From Clostridium_AD sp050717635 (lineage in GTDB: Bacteria; Bacillota; Clostridia; Clostridiales; Clostridiaceae): DNA of 64,000 nucleotides. Under the pieces are notes generated by a model that was given only the letters and a program-made list of their open reading frames with translations, did not search any database and was not told where the DNA came from. The stretch spans positions 20,305 to 84,304 of the forward strand of contig NZ_JBOITO010000038.1 of the NCBI RefSeq assembly GCF_050717635.1, given 5' to 3'. Below, one piece after another: positions 25,709 through 35,129 of the stretch. The stretch's first letter is position 1, and every line of letters begins with the position of its first letter. A program made the translations under genes and the position numbers.

Positions 25709-26623
25709 TTACAATTCTTTTAATATAGATTTTTGCTCTAAACTACTTTTATAACTTTTAATCAAGCTGTCATTATATCTGAATGGAATAATCTTATTTT
25801 TCATTTTTAAATAATTTTCAAAACTACCGCAGTGTTTATTATACAAATTAAAATAATTTGAAAATTTAGTTTTTAAATATACCTCACATAAGGGTTTGCT
25901 ATTAAATGCACAACCATTAATTTTGCTCATGTAATACGTAAATTTAAAGTCAGATGTTTGAGAAACGTAAAGTTTTATAAGCTTTTTTTTCTTCTCATAA
26001 ATATCTGTAATATCTAAAAATACATTTGAATATAGCGGTGTTAAGGGGCTTTGAGATTCATATAAATATAAATTAACATTTGAAAACATACCGCGCTTTT
26101 TAGTATTTAAGCGTCCTAATATTTCAGTGACAGCAAAGTGATCGTTGTGAGAGTCAATGAAACATGGCATGAAAATCGTATCTGGATTAACAGAATCAGT
26201 AATTTTCTGGAGTTCATCATCTATATTTGAATTAATTAAATCGCCATCTTCTCCATTTAAAAAAAACAGCTTCTCTTTTTTAATATTTAATGCATAAGCC
26301 ACATCAATAGCCTCTAATTTTCTTTCTTCAATTACCTTGGTTTTTTCAGTCTTACTTCCTTGTTTACCACTATTAGTTAAATAGACTATATAAACATCTT
26401 TGTTTTCTGATAAATATTTCATAATTGCTCCCCCACATCCTATAATATCATCATCGATATGTGGTGCAAGTATTATAATAGTTTCACCTTCTAAACTGTT
26501 ACTTATAACATTACCGCTGGCAAACTTATTTTTTTTCTTTAAATTAATTATATAAAAATAATTTATCATCTCATATAACTTATAATAAAGAAATTTAATT
26601 GCACTCTTAATTTTTATTTTCAT
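25709..26623 (-). CDS. PIG-L/LmbE-family deacetylase
   Basis: 304 residues. The zinc motif is APHIDDDIIGCGG (53-65); the family usually has PHxDDE, so Asp stands for the last Glu. The second metal site is in SHNDHFAV (about 162). An N-terminal hydrophobic, basic stretch (10-35) suggests membrane association. PIG-L enzymes remove N-acetyl groups from sugars such as GlcNAc. The neighbouring GNAT acyltransferase (26648) could put a different acyl group on the freed amine. The protein sits within the bacillosamine/diamino uronic acid module. Confidence 0.8.
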   Translation of the reverse strand: MKIKIKSAIKFLYYKLYEMINYFYIINLKKKNKFASGNVISNSLEGETIIILAPHIDDDIIGCGGAIMKYLSENKDVYIVYLTNSGKQGSKTEKTKVIEERKLEAIDVAYALNIKKEKLFFLNGEDGDLINSNIDDELQKITDSVNPDTIFMPCFIDSHNDHFAVTEILGRLNTKKRGMFSNVNLYLYESQSPLTPLYSNVFLDITDIYEKKKKLIKLYVSQTSDFKFTYYMSKINGCAFNSKPLCEVYLKTKFSNYFNLYNKHCGSFENYLKMKNKIIPFRYNDSLIKSYKSSLEQKSILKEL

Positions 26624-26647
26624 AGATATAGCCCTCCAAAATAAGCT

Positions 26648-27682
26648 TTATACAGTGTCTGCATCTCCATTAACAATATGCCAAAGATTTAAGTCTAAAA
26701 CTTCAGTTGCTGATTCATTAATTAATTTAGCTATAAAGTATATTTCTAAATTTTTTTTAATTAGGTGATTTTTTGATAAGGCATCCTTATATACACTAGA
26801 ACCTAATTCCCAACTCCTTAAGTAACCCATATTTTCATTTCTATAATACTGGATTACAGCCTTTAGGATTTTATGTACGTCCTCATTATTTTTGATGAAA
26901 TATTCCATCACAGTTACACTTTTCATAGCATCCTTTTCTATTCTAACAATGAAAACTCCTTCTATAATTGAATTTTTCTTTATTATAAGCATTTCATAAT
27001 TTGGTTTTGGATTATTCACATACTTCCAATTTAATAATGCTTCATCTTTAATTTGTCCTAATTCATTGTTCATATTAGAAGAAATAAAACTTATCATTTC
27101 TTCTGTGATACTGGTAGTCATCATTACACTGTATTTTGAATTAAATTCAACATTTTTTTTAAAATTATCTATGGACTTACCCATTAGACCCCCAAACGGT
27201 ATACGTCTTAATTTGTTTTTAAAGATTAGTTCATAATTTAATATCTTTAAATAATTATTTACTTTATACATGGATTTAAAACCAAGTTTAATAAATCCAG
27301 GATGTGAGTTATTATTTGCAAATCCAAATATAAAATCAAATCCATAATTCTTTAAATCTTCCATTGCAAATACAATTATTTTCTTGAAAATTCCTTTCCC
27401 CCTATAATCCATATGAACCATTGTATCACCGGATTGGATTGCAGTATATATTTTATTGTTTTTCTTAAATTTACTTTTGAAAAACGAATTTGCGCCTATA
27501 AGATTACCAGTTTTATTGAATACTAAATAAATAAAAGGCTCCTTATTAATTGAACCGTTTAAATTATGTTTCCACTTAAAAAATTCACTATTTATTTCGT
27601 GAGAATAAACATTTTGAAATAAATCACAATAACTACTAAAATCCGAGTTAATATATTTTCTATATGAAAATTCTTCTTCCAT
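26648..27682 (-). CDS. GNAT-type N-acyltransferase
   Basis: 344 residues from the ATG at 27680-27682 (MEEEFSYRKYINSDF); GAGGAGG lies a few bases upstream, and an open extension to 27712 lacks support. The acetyl-CoA-binding signature is SGDTMVHMDYRGKGIFKKIIVFAMEDL (RGKG motif), and FIFGFANNNSHPGFIKLGF is motif B. The C-terminal half looks like a second, weaker GNAT-like domain. The substrate is unknown; between a flippase and a PIG-L deacetylase it probably acylates an amino sugar or a lipid-linked oligosaccharide. Confidence 0.75.
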   Translation of the reverse strand: MEEEFSYRKYINSDFSSYCDLFQNVYSHEINSEFFKWKHNLNGSINKEPFIYLVFNKTGNLIGANSFFKSKFKKNNKIYTAIQSGDTMVHMDYRGKGIFKKIIVFAMEDLKNYGFDFIFGFANNNSHPGFIKLGFKSMYKVNNYLKILNYELIFKNKLRRIPFGGLMGKSIDNFKKNVEFNSKYSVMMTTSITEEMISFISSNMNNELGQIKDEALLNWKYVNNPKPNYEMLIIKKNSIIEGVFIVRIEKDAMKSVTVMEYFIKNNEDVHKILKAVIQYYRNENMGYLRSWELGSSVYKDALSKNHLIKKNLEIYFIAKLINESATEVLDLNLWHIVNGDADTV

Positions 27683-27696
27683 ACAATAGCCTCCTC

Positions 27697-29076
27697 TTAC
27701 TTTAATATCCATGTCTTAATCCGATGAAATATTTTTAAAATACAACGTCTATTTGCAAATAAGATCAGCGAAACAATAAATATATTAATGAATATATTAT
27801 TGACTATTACACTAAATGATGAGAGTAATAGCATTAAAATTGTATTAATTATATATAATTTAATTCCAAATTTAAACCATAACTTTCGTGATATTAGTGT
27901 TCTCATCCAAAAAAATACTATATATGAAATTCCCGTTGATATAGAAGCTCCAACTGCACCATACCTTGGGACTAAAAAATAATTTCCTGTATAATTAGTA
28001 AGAGCTGCTATAAGTGATATTACTATATTATAATGAGTTTTCCTAGAAAAAGTAATCCCAAGTGTTGTTGTTTCAGATATTGTATACATAATAGGAAACA
28101 TTAATAAAAAAGGAACACTATTTGCGGCACTACTATAATTTGAAGAAAGTAATTTTATTATTAGGTCTTTAAAAAGTATAATAGTCGAAAATAATACAAC
28201 CATTACAGTTAAGATAGTTTCACTAACTTGTACGTATTTATCGTTTGAAACCTTTTCTTTATGCCATCTTAGTGCTGTGGGAACCCACGATGTACAAAAT
28301 GCTTGTTGCAGTATTGACAAAACTGCAACTATTTTAAATGCTGCTGAATATATTCCAATTTCATTAAATGTGGACCATTGCCTTAGTGCAATTCTATCCA
28401 TAGAAATAAAAACCCATCCAATAATTGTAGCGGGTACTAGCGGTAATCCAAATCTAAATAGTTTTTGGAGCAATTTCTTATCAAATCTAAAGTTAAGTTT
28501 CCAAATATGTTTTACAAGATAACTTTCTATTATACAAACTATAACTAAATTTATAAAAACCGCAATTATGATCCCCTTAAAACTTTTATCAATAAATATT
28601 AAATATGGGATTAATATTATGATGCCTAATAATTTATTTAGTATATTAACAAGTGAATATATTTTAGCTTTTTCTTCCATTCTTAATACAAGTAAATTGA
28701 ATCTATCTATTATGGCAAAGGGTAATGATATTGCTAGTAGTATTATCACATACTTCTCTACGCTATCAAACATAAGAAGTGATATAGATTTATAAAAAAC
28801 TATATAAATAAGAGCCAATATAAAAGAGAACAACAACGGAAAAAACAGTGCATTCCAAAATAAATTATTTTTATTAACCTGTTCATTATACTCTCTTACA
28901 AAAGCTTGATCTAATCCTAAAAATATAAATAATGAACTTATAGTATAACCCATAGTGTACATGGCAGCTTTACCAAAATCATCGGGTGACACCAAATAAG
29001 TTGTAATAGGAACCGTAATAAACCCTATAATAGCACCCACTATGGGGCCAACGGAAAATCCAACTAAGTTTTTCAT
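27697..29076 (-). CDS. Wzx-type flippase of the upstream module
   Basis: 459 residues, 12-14 membrane segments. The N-terminus KNLVGFSVGPIVGAIIGFITVPITTYLVSPDDFGKAAMYT is typical of the polysaccharide transporter family (PF01943/PF13440). It differs clearly from the flippase at 4789-6195, so the two modules probably export different lipid-linked glycans. It lies between the GT4 genes and the GNAT gene on the same strand. No polymerase gene accompanies it in this module. Confidence 0.85.
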   Translation of the reverse strand: MKNLVGFSVGPIVGAIIGFITVPITTYLVSPDDFGKAAMYTMGYTISSLFIFLGLDQAFVREYNEQVNKNNLFWNALFFPLLFSFILALIYIVFYKSISLLMFDSVEKYVIILLAISLPFAIIDRFNLLVLRMEEKAKIYSLVNILNKLLGIIILIPYLIFIDKSFKGIIIAVFINLVIVCIIESYLVKHIWKLNFRFDKKLLQKLFRFGLPLVPATIIGWVFISMDRIALRQWSTFNEIGIYSAAFKIVAVLSILQQAFCTSWVPTALRWHKEKVSNDKYVQVSETILTVMVVLFSTIILFKDLIIKLLSSNYSSAANSVPFLLMFPIMYTISETTTLGITFSRKTHYNIVISLIAALTNYTGNYFLVPRYGAVGASISTGISYIVFFWMRTLISRKLWFKFGIKLYIINTILMLLLSSFSVIVNNIFINIFIVSLILFANRRCILKIFHRIKTWILK

Positions 29077-29117
29077 GAATTTGCTTGAATTTGGTTCTAT
29101 TTAAATCACACCCTTTA

Positions 29118-30254
29118 TTAATCATTCATTCTCAAAACTTCCTCATATGTTTCGATTAACTTAATCGAAACTTGCTCTGGAGAAAACTCACTTTTTATTT
29201 GGTCAGATATCTTCTCCCTGTCAAATATTTTGCTGTTTTTGTACATGTATTTCATTGCACCTACTAGCGAATCAAAATCATCAACCACAATCAAAATTCC
29301 ATTACCTTCATGAACAAATGTTTCGGGACCACCACACTTAGTAGCGATAACAGGAACCCCTGTGGCTAATGCTTCAATATAAGAAACCCCAAAGGTTTCA
29401 GAACGTGAAGCTAAGACAAAACAATCACTATTTTTCAGTTTTTCGCTAATAACTTCCCTGGAACAAATTCCCCTAAGTACAACTCTGCTTTCTAATTGAT
29501 ACTTTTTTATAATCTCTTCTAATTTGGTTCTCTCATTACCTTCACCGAATATGGTAAGGGTAACCTGCGGAAAATCCTGAAAAGCACTATAAAAAGCCTC
29601 AATGGTCAAATCCATTCTTTTTGTTATAATTAGATTTCCAGTTGAAACAAAGTTAAATGGCATGCAATCTTCTCTTTGTGTATATGTAAATATATCAGTA
29701 TCAACTACATTAGGAATGTAGCTGGCTTTTATGTTGAATTTATCTTTTATCGCATTCACAAGTGATGGACTTACAGCAACAACAGCATCCGCTTCTAAAT
29801 ATGCCTGTGTTGCAATGTTAATGAGTCTTTTATCTATTATAGGTTTATTTATAAGTGATGAGTGCTCTGTTATAACAAGTGGCACATTGATTTGTTGTTT
29901 AAGTATGGATGCAACGTAACCAACCTCAGCAAAATGTGCATGCAGAACATCCGGTTTGCCGAGCTCCTTTAGTATAAGTTTATATAGAATTCTTAGTCCT
30001 ATACTCATAACTTTGTTCACAATCACTTTAGGTAGTCTTCCGCAAGGAAGATTCATAACATAAACATTAACTCCCTGTATTTCATCACGCTTAAGACCCC
30101 ATTTACGCCATCTTCTTATGGACCTGACATCAACTGCTGCAAAAACCACTTTGCACCCTGCTTTAGCTAACGCCCTAGCCTGGTCCCATTCGAATATACC
30201 GTTCATCTTATATTTATTTGTTGGATATCCACGTGATATAATTATGACATACAT
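29118..30254 (-). CDS. Family 4 glycosyltransferase
   Basis: 378 residues with the GT-B fold. The N-terminal acceptor domain contains GYPTNKYKMNGIFEWDQARALAKAGCKVVF and VLHAHFAEVGYVASIL; the C-terminal donor domain contains NFVSTGNLIITKRMDLTIEAF, GEGNERTKLEEII and the EX7E motif SRSETFGVSYIEALATGVPVIATKCGGPE (about 302-330). It adds a sugar from an NDP donor with retention. The last base of the preceding gene overlaps its start (30254). One of three GT4 enzymes in a row, enough for a tetrasaccharide on the bacillosamine primer. Confidence 0.9.
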   Translation of the reverse strand: MYVIIISRGYPTNKYKMNGIFEWDQARALAKAGCKVVFAAVDVRSIRRWRKWGLKRDEIQGVNVYVMNLPCGRLPKVIVNKVMSIGLRILYKLILKELGKPDVLHAHFAEVGYVASILKQQINVPLVITEHSSLINKPIIDKRLINIATQAYLEADAVVAVSPSLVNAIKDKFNIKASYIPNVVDTDIFTYTQREDCMPFNFVSTGNLIITKRMDLTIEAFYSAFQDFPQVTLTIFGEGNERTKLEEIIKKYQLESRVVLRGICSREVISEKLKNSDCFVLASRSETFGVSYIEALATGVPVIATKCGGPETFVHEGNGILIVVDDFDSLVGAMKYMYKNSKIFDREKISDQIKSEFSPEQVSIKLIETYEEVLRMND

Positions 30255-31369
30255 TATATTGTGTCCCTCTCATATATTGAATCCATATTTTTCACTACTT
30301 CTCCCCAACTAAAATCAAATTGTATCTTCTCTATATTCTCAGTTTTTTCCTGAAGTAATTTTCTATGGCTATTTATATAACTTATTAGTTCTGTTATTTC
30401 AGAAACATTGCTCCCATCAACTACAAAACCTATATCATTTTCCATTATAAATTTTTCCAGTATTGACCCCTTACTAACAATTATGGGTGTTTTAGTTATT
30501 ATTGCTTCAAAAAACTTTACTGGATACGCATTTCTATTTTGAAAAGTATTCATTGGATATATTGCATATAATACATCCGTTTGACTATATAATTTAGAAC
30601 TCTCAGAAAAATGATATACCCCAGTAACCTCTATATTTTTGTAATTATTTTTTATATCATTTAATTTTTTATATGCTACACCCGTACCATGAATTGATAC
30701 TTTTATATTATCAATATCATTGCAAGCATCCATCAAATTCTTGAGCTCATTATATTGCCTTACTGCCCCTATATAAGATATTCGCAGTTTTTCTGATTTT
30801 GATTTTTCGCAGTTTTCAAAATCCGAAGCTATTGGATAATTGGGGATGTATATAAGTTTATTAATGTTTTTTTTCTTCATAACATCTTTCTGCATTTGAT
30901 TTACGTAAATAATAGCATCTGATTTTATCTGCATATTATTTACTATTGCCCTAACAATGTATCTTATTTTTTGTTTTGAACCCTGAACTTCATAAAATTC
31001 ATGCATATCAAATACTAATTTGCTATTACTATTTTTAATGTGATTCCCAACTATTACCCCATCTAAATCATGACAGTGCAAATAATCATATTCTTTTCCT
31101 CTTAAATAGTTCTTACATTCTTTAAGAAACTTAATATAAGGTATAATTTGTTTATAACCTGTTCCAGCTTTTGCATAAGGAAAAAACCTTTTTATATTTA
31201 TACCATCAATTTCTTCTATTTCCCTACTCTTATATTCGCTTTCTCTATCCCAACATAATATTTCAACGTCAAACCCTTTTAAAACCAAATATTGGGCTTC
31301 TTTATATACTCTTACATCTGGATCAAATCTATTTGTAAGGATCATTTTTACCTTTTGCATTTTATTCAC
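30254..31369 (-). CDS. Family 4 glycosyltransferase
   Basis: 371 residues. VKMILTNRFDPDVRVYKEAQYLVLKGFDVEILCWDRE at the N-terminus and YDYLHCHDLDGVIVGNHI are typical of GT4 enzymes acting on lipid-linked oligosaccharides. The donor half contains ISYIGAVRQYNELKNLMDAC and AYPVKFFEAIITKTPIIVSKGSILEKF in place of the EX7E loop, so this motif is less canonical than in its neighbours. It overlaps the next gene by one base and follows the GT4 at 31385 by 15 bases. Confidence 0.85.
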   Translation of the reverse strand: MNKMQKVKMILTNRFDPDVRVYKEAQYLVLKGFDVEILCWDRESEYKSREIEEIDGINIKRFFPYAKAGTGYKQIIPYIKFLKECKNYLRGKEYDYLHCHDLDGVIVGNHIKNSNSKLVFDMHEFYEVQGSKQKIRYIVRAIVNNMQIKSDAIIYVNQMQKDVMKKKNINKLIYIPNYPIASDFENCEKSKSEKLRISYIGAVRQYNELKNLMDACNDIDNIKVSIHGTGVAYKKLNDIKNNYKNIEVTGVYHFSESSKLYSQTDVLYAIYPMNTFQNRNAYPVKFFEAIITKTPIIVSKGSILEKFIMENDIGFVVDGSNVSEITELISYINSHRKLLQEKTENIEKIQFDFSWGEVVKNMDSIYERDTI

Positions 31370-31384
31370 ACCACCACTAAAATT

Positions 31385-32653
31385 CTAATTTTTCCTATGA
31401 CTAATATCTCTACTTTCAATTATACATATTAATTTTTCAGTTAGTTTTTTAAAATCATAATCTTTTGCAGCTTCTAGTGCATTATTTGACATATCATCTA
31501 ATTCTTCCTTGGTTGCATTATAAATCTTTAGAATTACACTGCTAATCGCCTGAGGTGTAATATTTTTAAGTGTCACTCCACAGTTATACTTTTCTAACAA
31601 ATCATAACCCACTATAAGACTTGACAAAATCGGCTTTCCACTGGCTAAGTATTCAAATAGTTTATTTAAGCTACAACCATATTTCATTATATCAGTCTGT
31701 CTTACATGTATTAAGTTCAAATCTGACCTTGACAAAATATATGGAATAAACTTCTTATCAACCTGTCCTTTAAACACTATATTTTCTATTTTTTCATCAC
31801 TACAACGTTTTTGTAATATTTCCTTTTCATCACCATCGCCATAAATTAAAATTTTAATACCAGTATAGCCATTAGATTGCATATAGCTTGCAGTATCTAC
31901 TAACATACTAATATTATTAACTAGCCTTACAGAGCCCGTATAAATAACCTTGAATGTGTGCTCATCGTCTAAATCAACATCATTTAGAGTATATTTCTTT
32001 TTATTGTAATTGAATATATCTAAGTCTACACCATTATTTATGTGATGCACCTTGTTAATATCTATATCCCCACCATGCTCTTTGTCCCAGCCGTTTCCAA
32101 CTATATAGTCTTTACCGCCTTCCATGGTGAAAATCAATTGATCTGCATTTTTGTAAATCCATTTTTCAAGTTTATATAACAACCAAATAATTGGATTCTT
32201 CTTAGATATACCTTTATATACAACTATTGACTCAGGCCATAAATCTCTAATTTCTACAACGCACTTGCATTTGTATTTTTTCGCCATTTTAATTGCTGCA
32301 ACGCAAGCTAGTGGATGAACGGAAGATCCTATGATCACATCTGGTTTTTCAAAATTCATAGTTACCTTGAAAAGCCTAAAATAATACTGGAACATATTCT
32401 TAATTCTGGAAGTTCCATTACCAGTATAGCTATCTGTTTTTACAAACACGAACGGTACTTTTTCACTACTGTCCCTCGAAAATAGAGTATTATCTTGTAT
32501 TAAATTAATATCGGAATTATGTAATGAGCTTGCAACAAAAATAGTTGGTTCATATCCTTGTTTAATTAAATTCTTTGCAAAATTAATATGTCTTCCGCCA
32601 TGTTCTAAAAATTGATTTGTTCCATAATGATTAAATATCCATATTTTTTTCAT
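31385..32653 (-). CDS. Family 4 glycosyltransferase (WbuB/PglA-like position)
   Basis: 422 residues. IFNHYGTNQFLEHGGRHINFAKNLIKQGYEPTIFVASS is the start typical of WbuB-type enzymes; MAKKYKCKCVVEIRDLWPESIVVYKGI carries the conserved RDLWPE of that subgroup. The donor domain has VIYTGSVRLVNNISMLVDTA and YGCSLNKLFEYLASGKPILSS. RDLWPE enzymes commonly add the second sugar to an undecaprenyl-diphosphate HexNAc. It overlaps the PglD-like gene by 23 bases, so it is translated right after the bacillosamine set and probably acts first on Und-PP-diNAcBac. Confidence 0.88.
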   Translation of the reverse strand: MKKIWIFNHYGTNQFLEHGGRHINFAKNLIKQGYEPTIFVASSLHNSDINLIQDNTLFSRDSSEKVPFVFVKTDSYTGNGTSRIKNMFQYYFRLFKVTMNFEKPDVIIGSSVHPLACVAAIKMAKKYKCKCVVEIRDLWPESIVVYKGISKKNPIIWLLYKLEKWIYKNADQLIFTMEGGKDYIVGNGWDKEHGGDIDINKVHHINNGVDLDIFNYNKKKYTLNDVDLDDEHTFKVIYTGSVRLVNNISMLVDTASYMQSNGYTGIKILIYGDGDEKEILQKRCSDEKIENIVFKGQVDKKFIPYILSRSDLNLIHVRQTDIMKYGCSLNKLFEYLASGKPILSSLIVGYDLLEKYNCGVTLKNITPQAISSVILKIYNATKEELDDMSNNALEAAKDYDFKKLTEKLICIIESRDISHRKN

Positions 32654-33299
32654 CTAATTCTCTCCATTTTACTACTTTTGCAGGAACTCCCACTGCCGTA
32701 CAATTATCAGGTATATCTTTAACAACAACTGATCCAGCACCTATGATGGAATTTTTGCCAACACTTTTGCCTTGAATTATAGCTGATCCTGTACCTATGT
32801 TACTACCCTCTTTGAGTGTTACAGCACCTGACACATTTACACTTGGTAGTATTGTTACATAATCATTTATTATAGCGTCATGTCCAATTGTACAATCCAA
32901 ATTAATTATTACATGTTTTCCTATTTGTATATTAACAGTTATTATGTTGCTACAACAAATTATCGTCCCTTCACCAATTTGAACGTGTCTTGAAATCATT
33001 ACGCTTGGATGAATAAGTATTGCTGGTTTTAAACCTATGTATTCTGCTTTTTTTGCTAGTACTTTTCTTGATAGTGTATCTCCTACTGCGCAAACATAAT
33101 ATATTTCACTATTTTCCACTTTTATATCCTTGAAATCACCTAAAACTTTATAACCATTTAGCAATTTACCTCTATTATTCAAATCTTCATCAATATATCC
33201 AATTAAATTCCATAATTTGTTTTTGGAGTTTATATCCTCAATGAGCCATGCAACTTCCCGTGCAAATCCACCAGCTCCTACAATCACAATATCTTGCAT
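32631..33299 (-). CDS. pglD: UDP-4-amino-sugar N-acetyltransferase (PglD-like)
   Basis: 222 residues. The N-terminal nucleotide-sugar motif is IVIVGAGGFAREVAWLIEDIN (4-24). The C-terminal left-handed beta-helix contains INLDCTIGHDAIINDYVTILPSVNVSGAVTLKEGSNIGTGSAIIQGKSVGKNSIIGAGSVVVKDIPDN, with the catalytic His in TIGHDA. It sits one base before the PglC-type gene and near PglE and PglF, so N4-acetylation to UDP-diacetylbacillosamine is the best call. The paralogue at 9469 serves the legionaminic acid module. Confidence 0.82.
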   Translation of the reverse strand: MQDIVIVGAGGFAREVAWLIEDINSKNKLWNLIGYIDEDLNNRGKLLNGYKVLGDFKDIKVENSEIYYVCAVGDTLSRKVLAKKAEYIGLKPAILIHPSVMISRHVQIGEGTIICCSNIITVNIQIGKHVIINLDCTIGHDAIINDYVTILPSVNVSGAVTLKEGSNIGTGSAIIQGKSVGKNSIIGAGSVVVKDIPDNCTAVGVPAKVVKWRELDEKNMDI

Positions 33300-33911
33300 T
33301 TATTCACCTCCATGTTTATCTCCCATGAATTCTTCCATTGTTATATTATCATCTTGATTAATATCTGCTTTCTTAAATACTTTGCTAACAGTCATGATTA
33401 TTATTTTAATATCTAATAATATAGACCAATTCTCTACATACCAAACATCTAGCTCGAATTTTTTTTCCCAGGAGATTATGTTTCTTCCATTTATCTGAGC
33501 CCACCCAGTTAATCCTGGAAGAACCTCATGTCTTCTAAACTGTCTTTTACTATATCTTGTAATATACTCTACTAATAAGGGCCTAGGTCCAACCAAACTC
33601 ATATCACCTTTTATTATATTTATAAGTTCAGGAAGTTCATCTATACTGGTACTTCTAATAACTCGGCCTAGTCTCGTTAATCTTTTGCCATCTGCTAAAA
33701 GTTCACCGTTTTTATCCTTTGAATTTCTCATACTTCTAAATTTAATCATTTTAAAAATCCTACCATTTTTGCCCACTCTATCCTGGGTGAAAAACACCGG
33801 TGAACCTAGCCTTATATAAACCAGTATAGATACTATTATTAAAAGTGGAAAAAACACCACCATAGCAACTATACTCAGAGTAAAATCTATCATTCGCTTT
33901 ACAATCATCAT
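33300..33911 (-). CDS. pglC: Undecaprenyl phosphate diacetylbacillosamine-1-phosphate transferase (PglC-like)
   Basis: 203 residues of PF02397. The re-entrant membrane helix spans about 5-32 (MIDFTLSIVAMVVFFPLLII). FFTQDRVGKNGRIFKMIKFRSMR follows, then the catalytic Asp-Glu in TSIDELPELINIIKGDMSLVGPRPLLVEYI and VLPGLTGWAQINGR. Length and monotopic layout match PglC. The genes before and after (PglE-, PglF- and PglD-like) make diacetylbacillosamine the likely sugar. The C-terminus has an unusual acidic tail ending near DDNITMEEFMGDKHGGE. Confidence 0.88.
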   Translation of the reverse strand: MMIVKRMIDFTLSIVAMVVFFPLLIIVSILVYIRLGSPVFFTQDRVGKNGRIFKMIKFRSMRNSKDKNGELLADGKRLTRLGRVIRSTSIDELPELINIIKGDMSLVGPRPLLVEYITRYSKRQFRRHEVLPGLTGWAQINGRNIISWEKKFELDVWYVENWSILLDIKIIIMTVSKVFKKADINQDDNITMEEFMGDKHGGE

Positions 33912-33923
33912 TATTTACGTTAC

Positions 33924-35093
33924 CTATAGAAATATACTATTAAGTTCATCGTCGGTTGTGCTTGAACCATTCCCATCAATTTTAAATAGCATAATCCCTT
34001 CTCTTATAACTTTAGCTACATACTGTACCTCGTCTAACGTCATAGCATTATAGAAAGGTAACGCAATACTTCTTCTACCCATATCAGCACTTATAGGATA
34101 ATCTTCTTGTGTAAACCCAAACTTTTCTACCATATATGGTTGTTCATGTATTGGTGTAAAATAAGGTCTACAACCTACACCATTTTGTTTTAAATGAAGC
34201 ATAAGTTTATCTCTGTCTACCTCTTTACCAACTTGAACTACATACACAAACCAACTCATAGTGGTAACCTTAGGGTCTATATAAGGTATTGTTACTTCCT
34301 CTATAGAACTTAATTCACTATTATACATACCAGCAACTTTTTGCCTTTTAGCAATAATTTCATCTAATCTATCTACTTGAACGCATCCAAGTGCTGCTTG
34401 CATTTCACTCATTCTATAATTGTATCCCATTCTTTCATGATGAAGCCAAAAACCAGTTATTGCTCTTCCTTGACTTCTTAAGCTTTCTGAAATTTGAGCA
34501 ACTTTCTGATTATCAGTAACTATAATTCCGCCCTCACCAGTAGTTATTTGCTTATTTGGATAAAAAGCATAAACAGCTGCATCAGCTAAACTCCCTGCCT
34601 TTACGCCATCATAAACAGAACCAATAGCCTCACAACTATCTTCTATTAAATATAAATTATGTTTATCAGCTAATTTTCTTAATTTTCTCATATCCATTGG
34701 TTGACCAAAAACATCTACCGCTAAAATAGCCTTTGTCTTTTTAGTTATTTTTTCTTCTATAGCATCAATATCCATATTTAGTGTTTTTGGGTCTATATCA
34801 ACGAATACTGGTTTTGCGCCTTCCATCATAAAGCAGTTAACAGATGCCACAAAACTAAAAGATGGTGTAATTACTTCATCTCCCTCTCCTATGCCTAAGG
34901 CTTTTACTATTAGATGAAGACCACTTGTGCCACTGTTTACTGCTACTGCATATTTAAGTCCTGAAACCTTCGATATCTTCTTTTCAAATTCTTTTATTTT
35001 AGGACCAATACTTAAAATTCCTGATTTCATAACCTCCACTACTGCATCTATTTCTCTTTGGGTTATATCTGGTTTTGCAAGTTGTACTTTCAT
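33924..35093 (-). CDS. pglE: UDP-4-keto sugar aminotransferase (PglE-like)
   Basis: 389 residues of the DegT/DnrJ/EryC1 family. Motifs: AVNSGTSGLHLIVKALGIGEGDEVITPSFSFVASVN near the N-terminus, LIEDSCEAIGS for the cofactor Asp, and AVYAFYPNKQITTGEGGIIVT with the PLP lysine in PNKQITTGEGG. The last is the form common in PglE/PseC-type enzymes acting on 4-keto-6-deoxy-HexNAc. It lies between the dehydratase gene and the PglC-type gene, the classic bacillosamine order. It starts at ATG 35093, 36 bases after the stop of the dehydratase gene. Confidence 0.82.
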   Translation of the reverse strand: MKVQLAKPDITQREIDAVVEVMKSGILSIGPKIKEFEKKISKVSGLKYAVAVNSGTSGLHLIVKALGIGEGDEVITPSFSFVASVNCFMMEGAKPVFVDIDPKTLNMDIDAIEEKITKKTKAILAVDVFGQPMDMRKLRKLADKHNLYLIEDSCEAIGSVYDGVKAGSLADAAVYAFYPNKQITTGEGGIIVTDNQKVAQISESLRSQGRAITGFWLHHERMGYNYRMSEMQAALGCVQVDRLDEIIAKRQKVAGMYNSELSSIEEVTIPYIDPKVTTMSWFVYVVQVGKEVDRDKLMLHLKQNGVGCRPYFTPIHEQPYMVEKFGFTQEDYPISADMGRRSIALPFYNAMTLDEVQYVAKVIREGIMLFKIDGNGSSTTDDELNSIFL

Positions 35094-35129
35094 TGTATTT
35101 ATTCCCCTTTCCTATTTTAAAATATGTAA

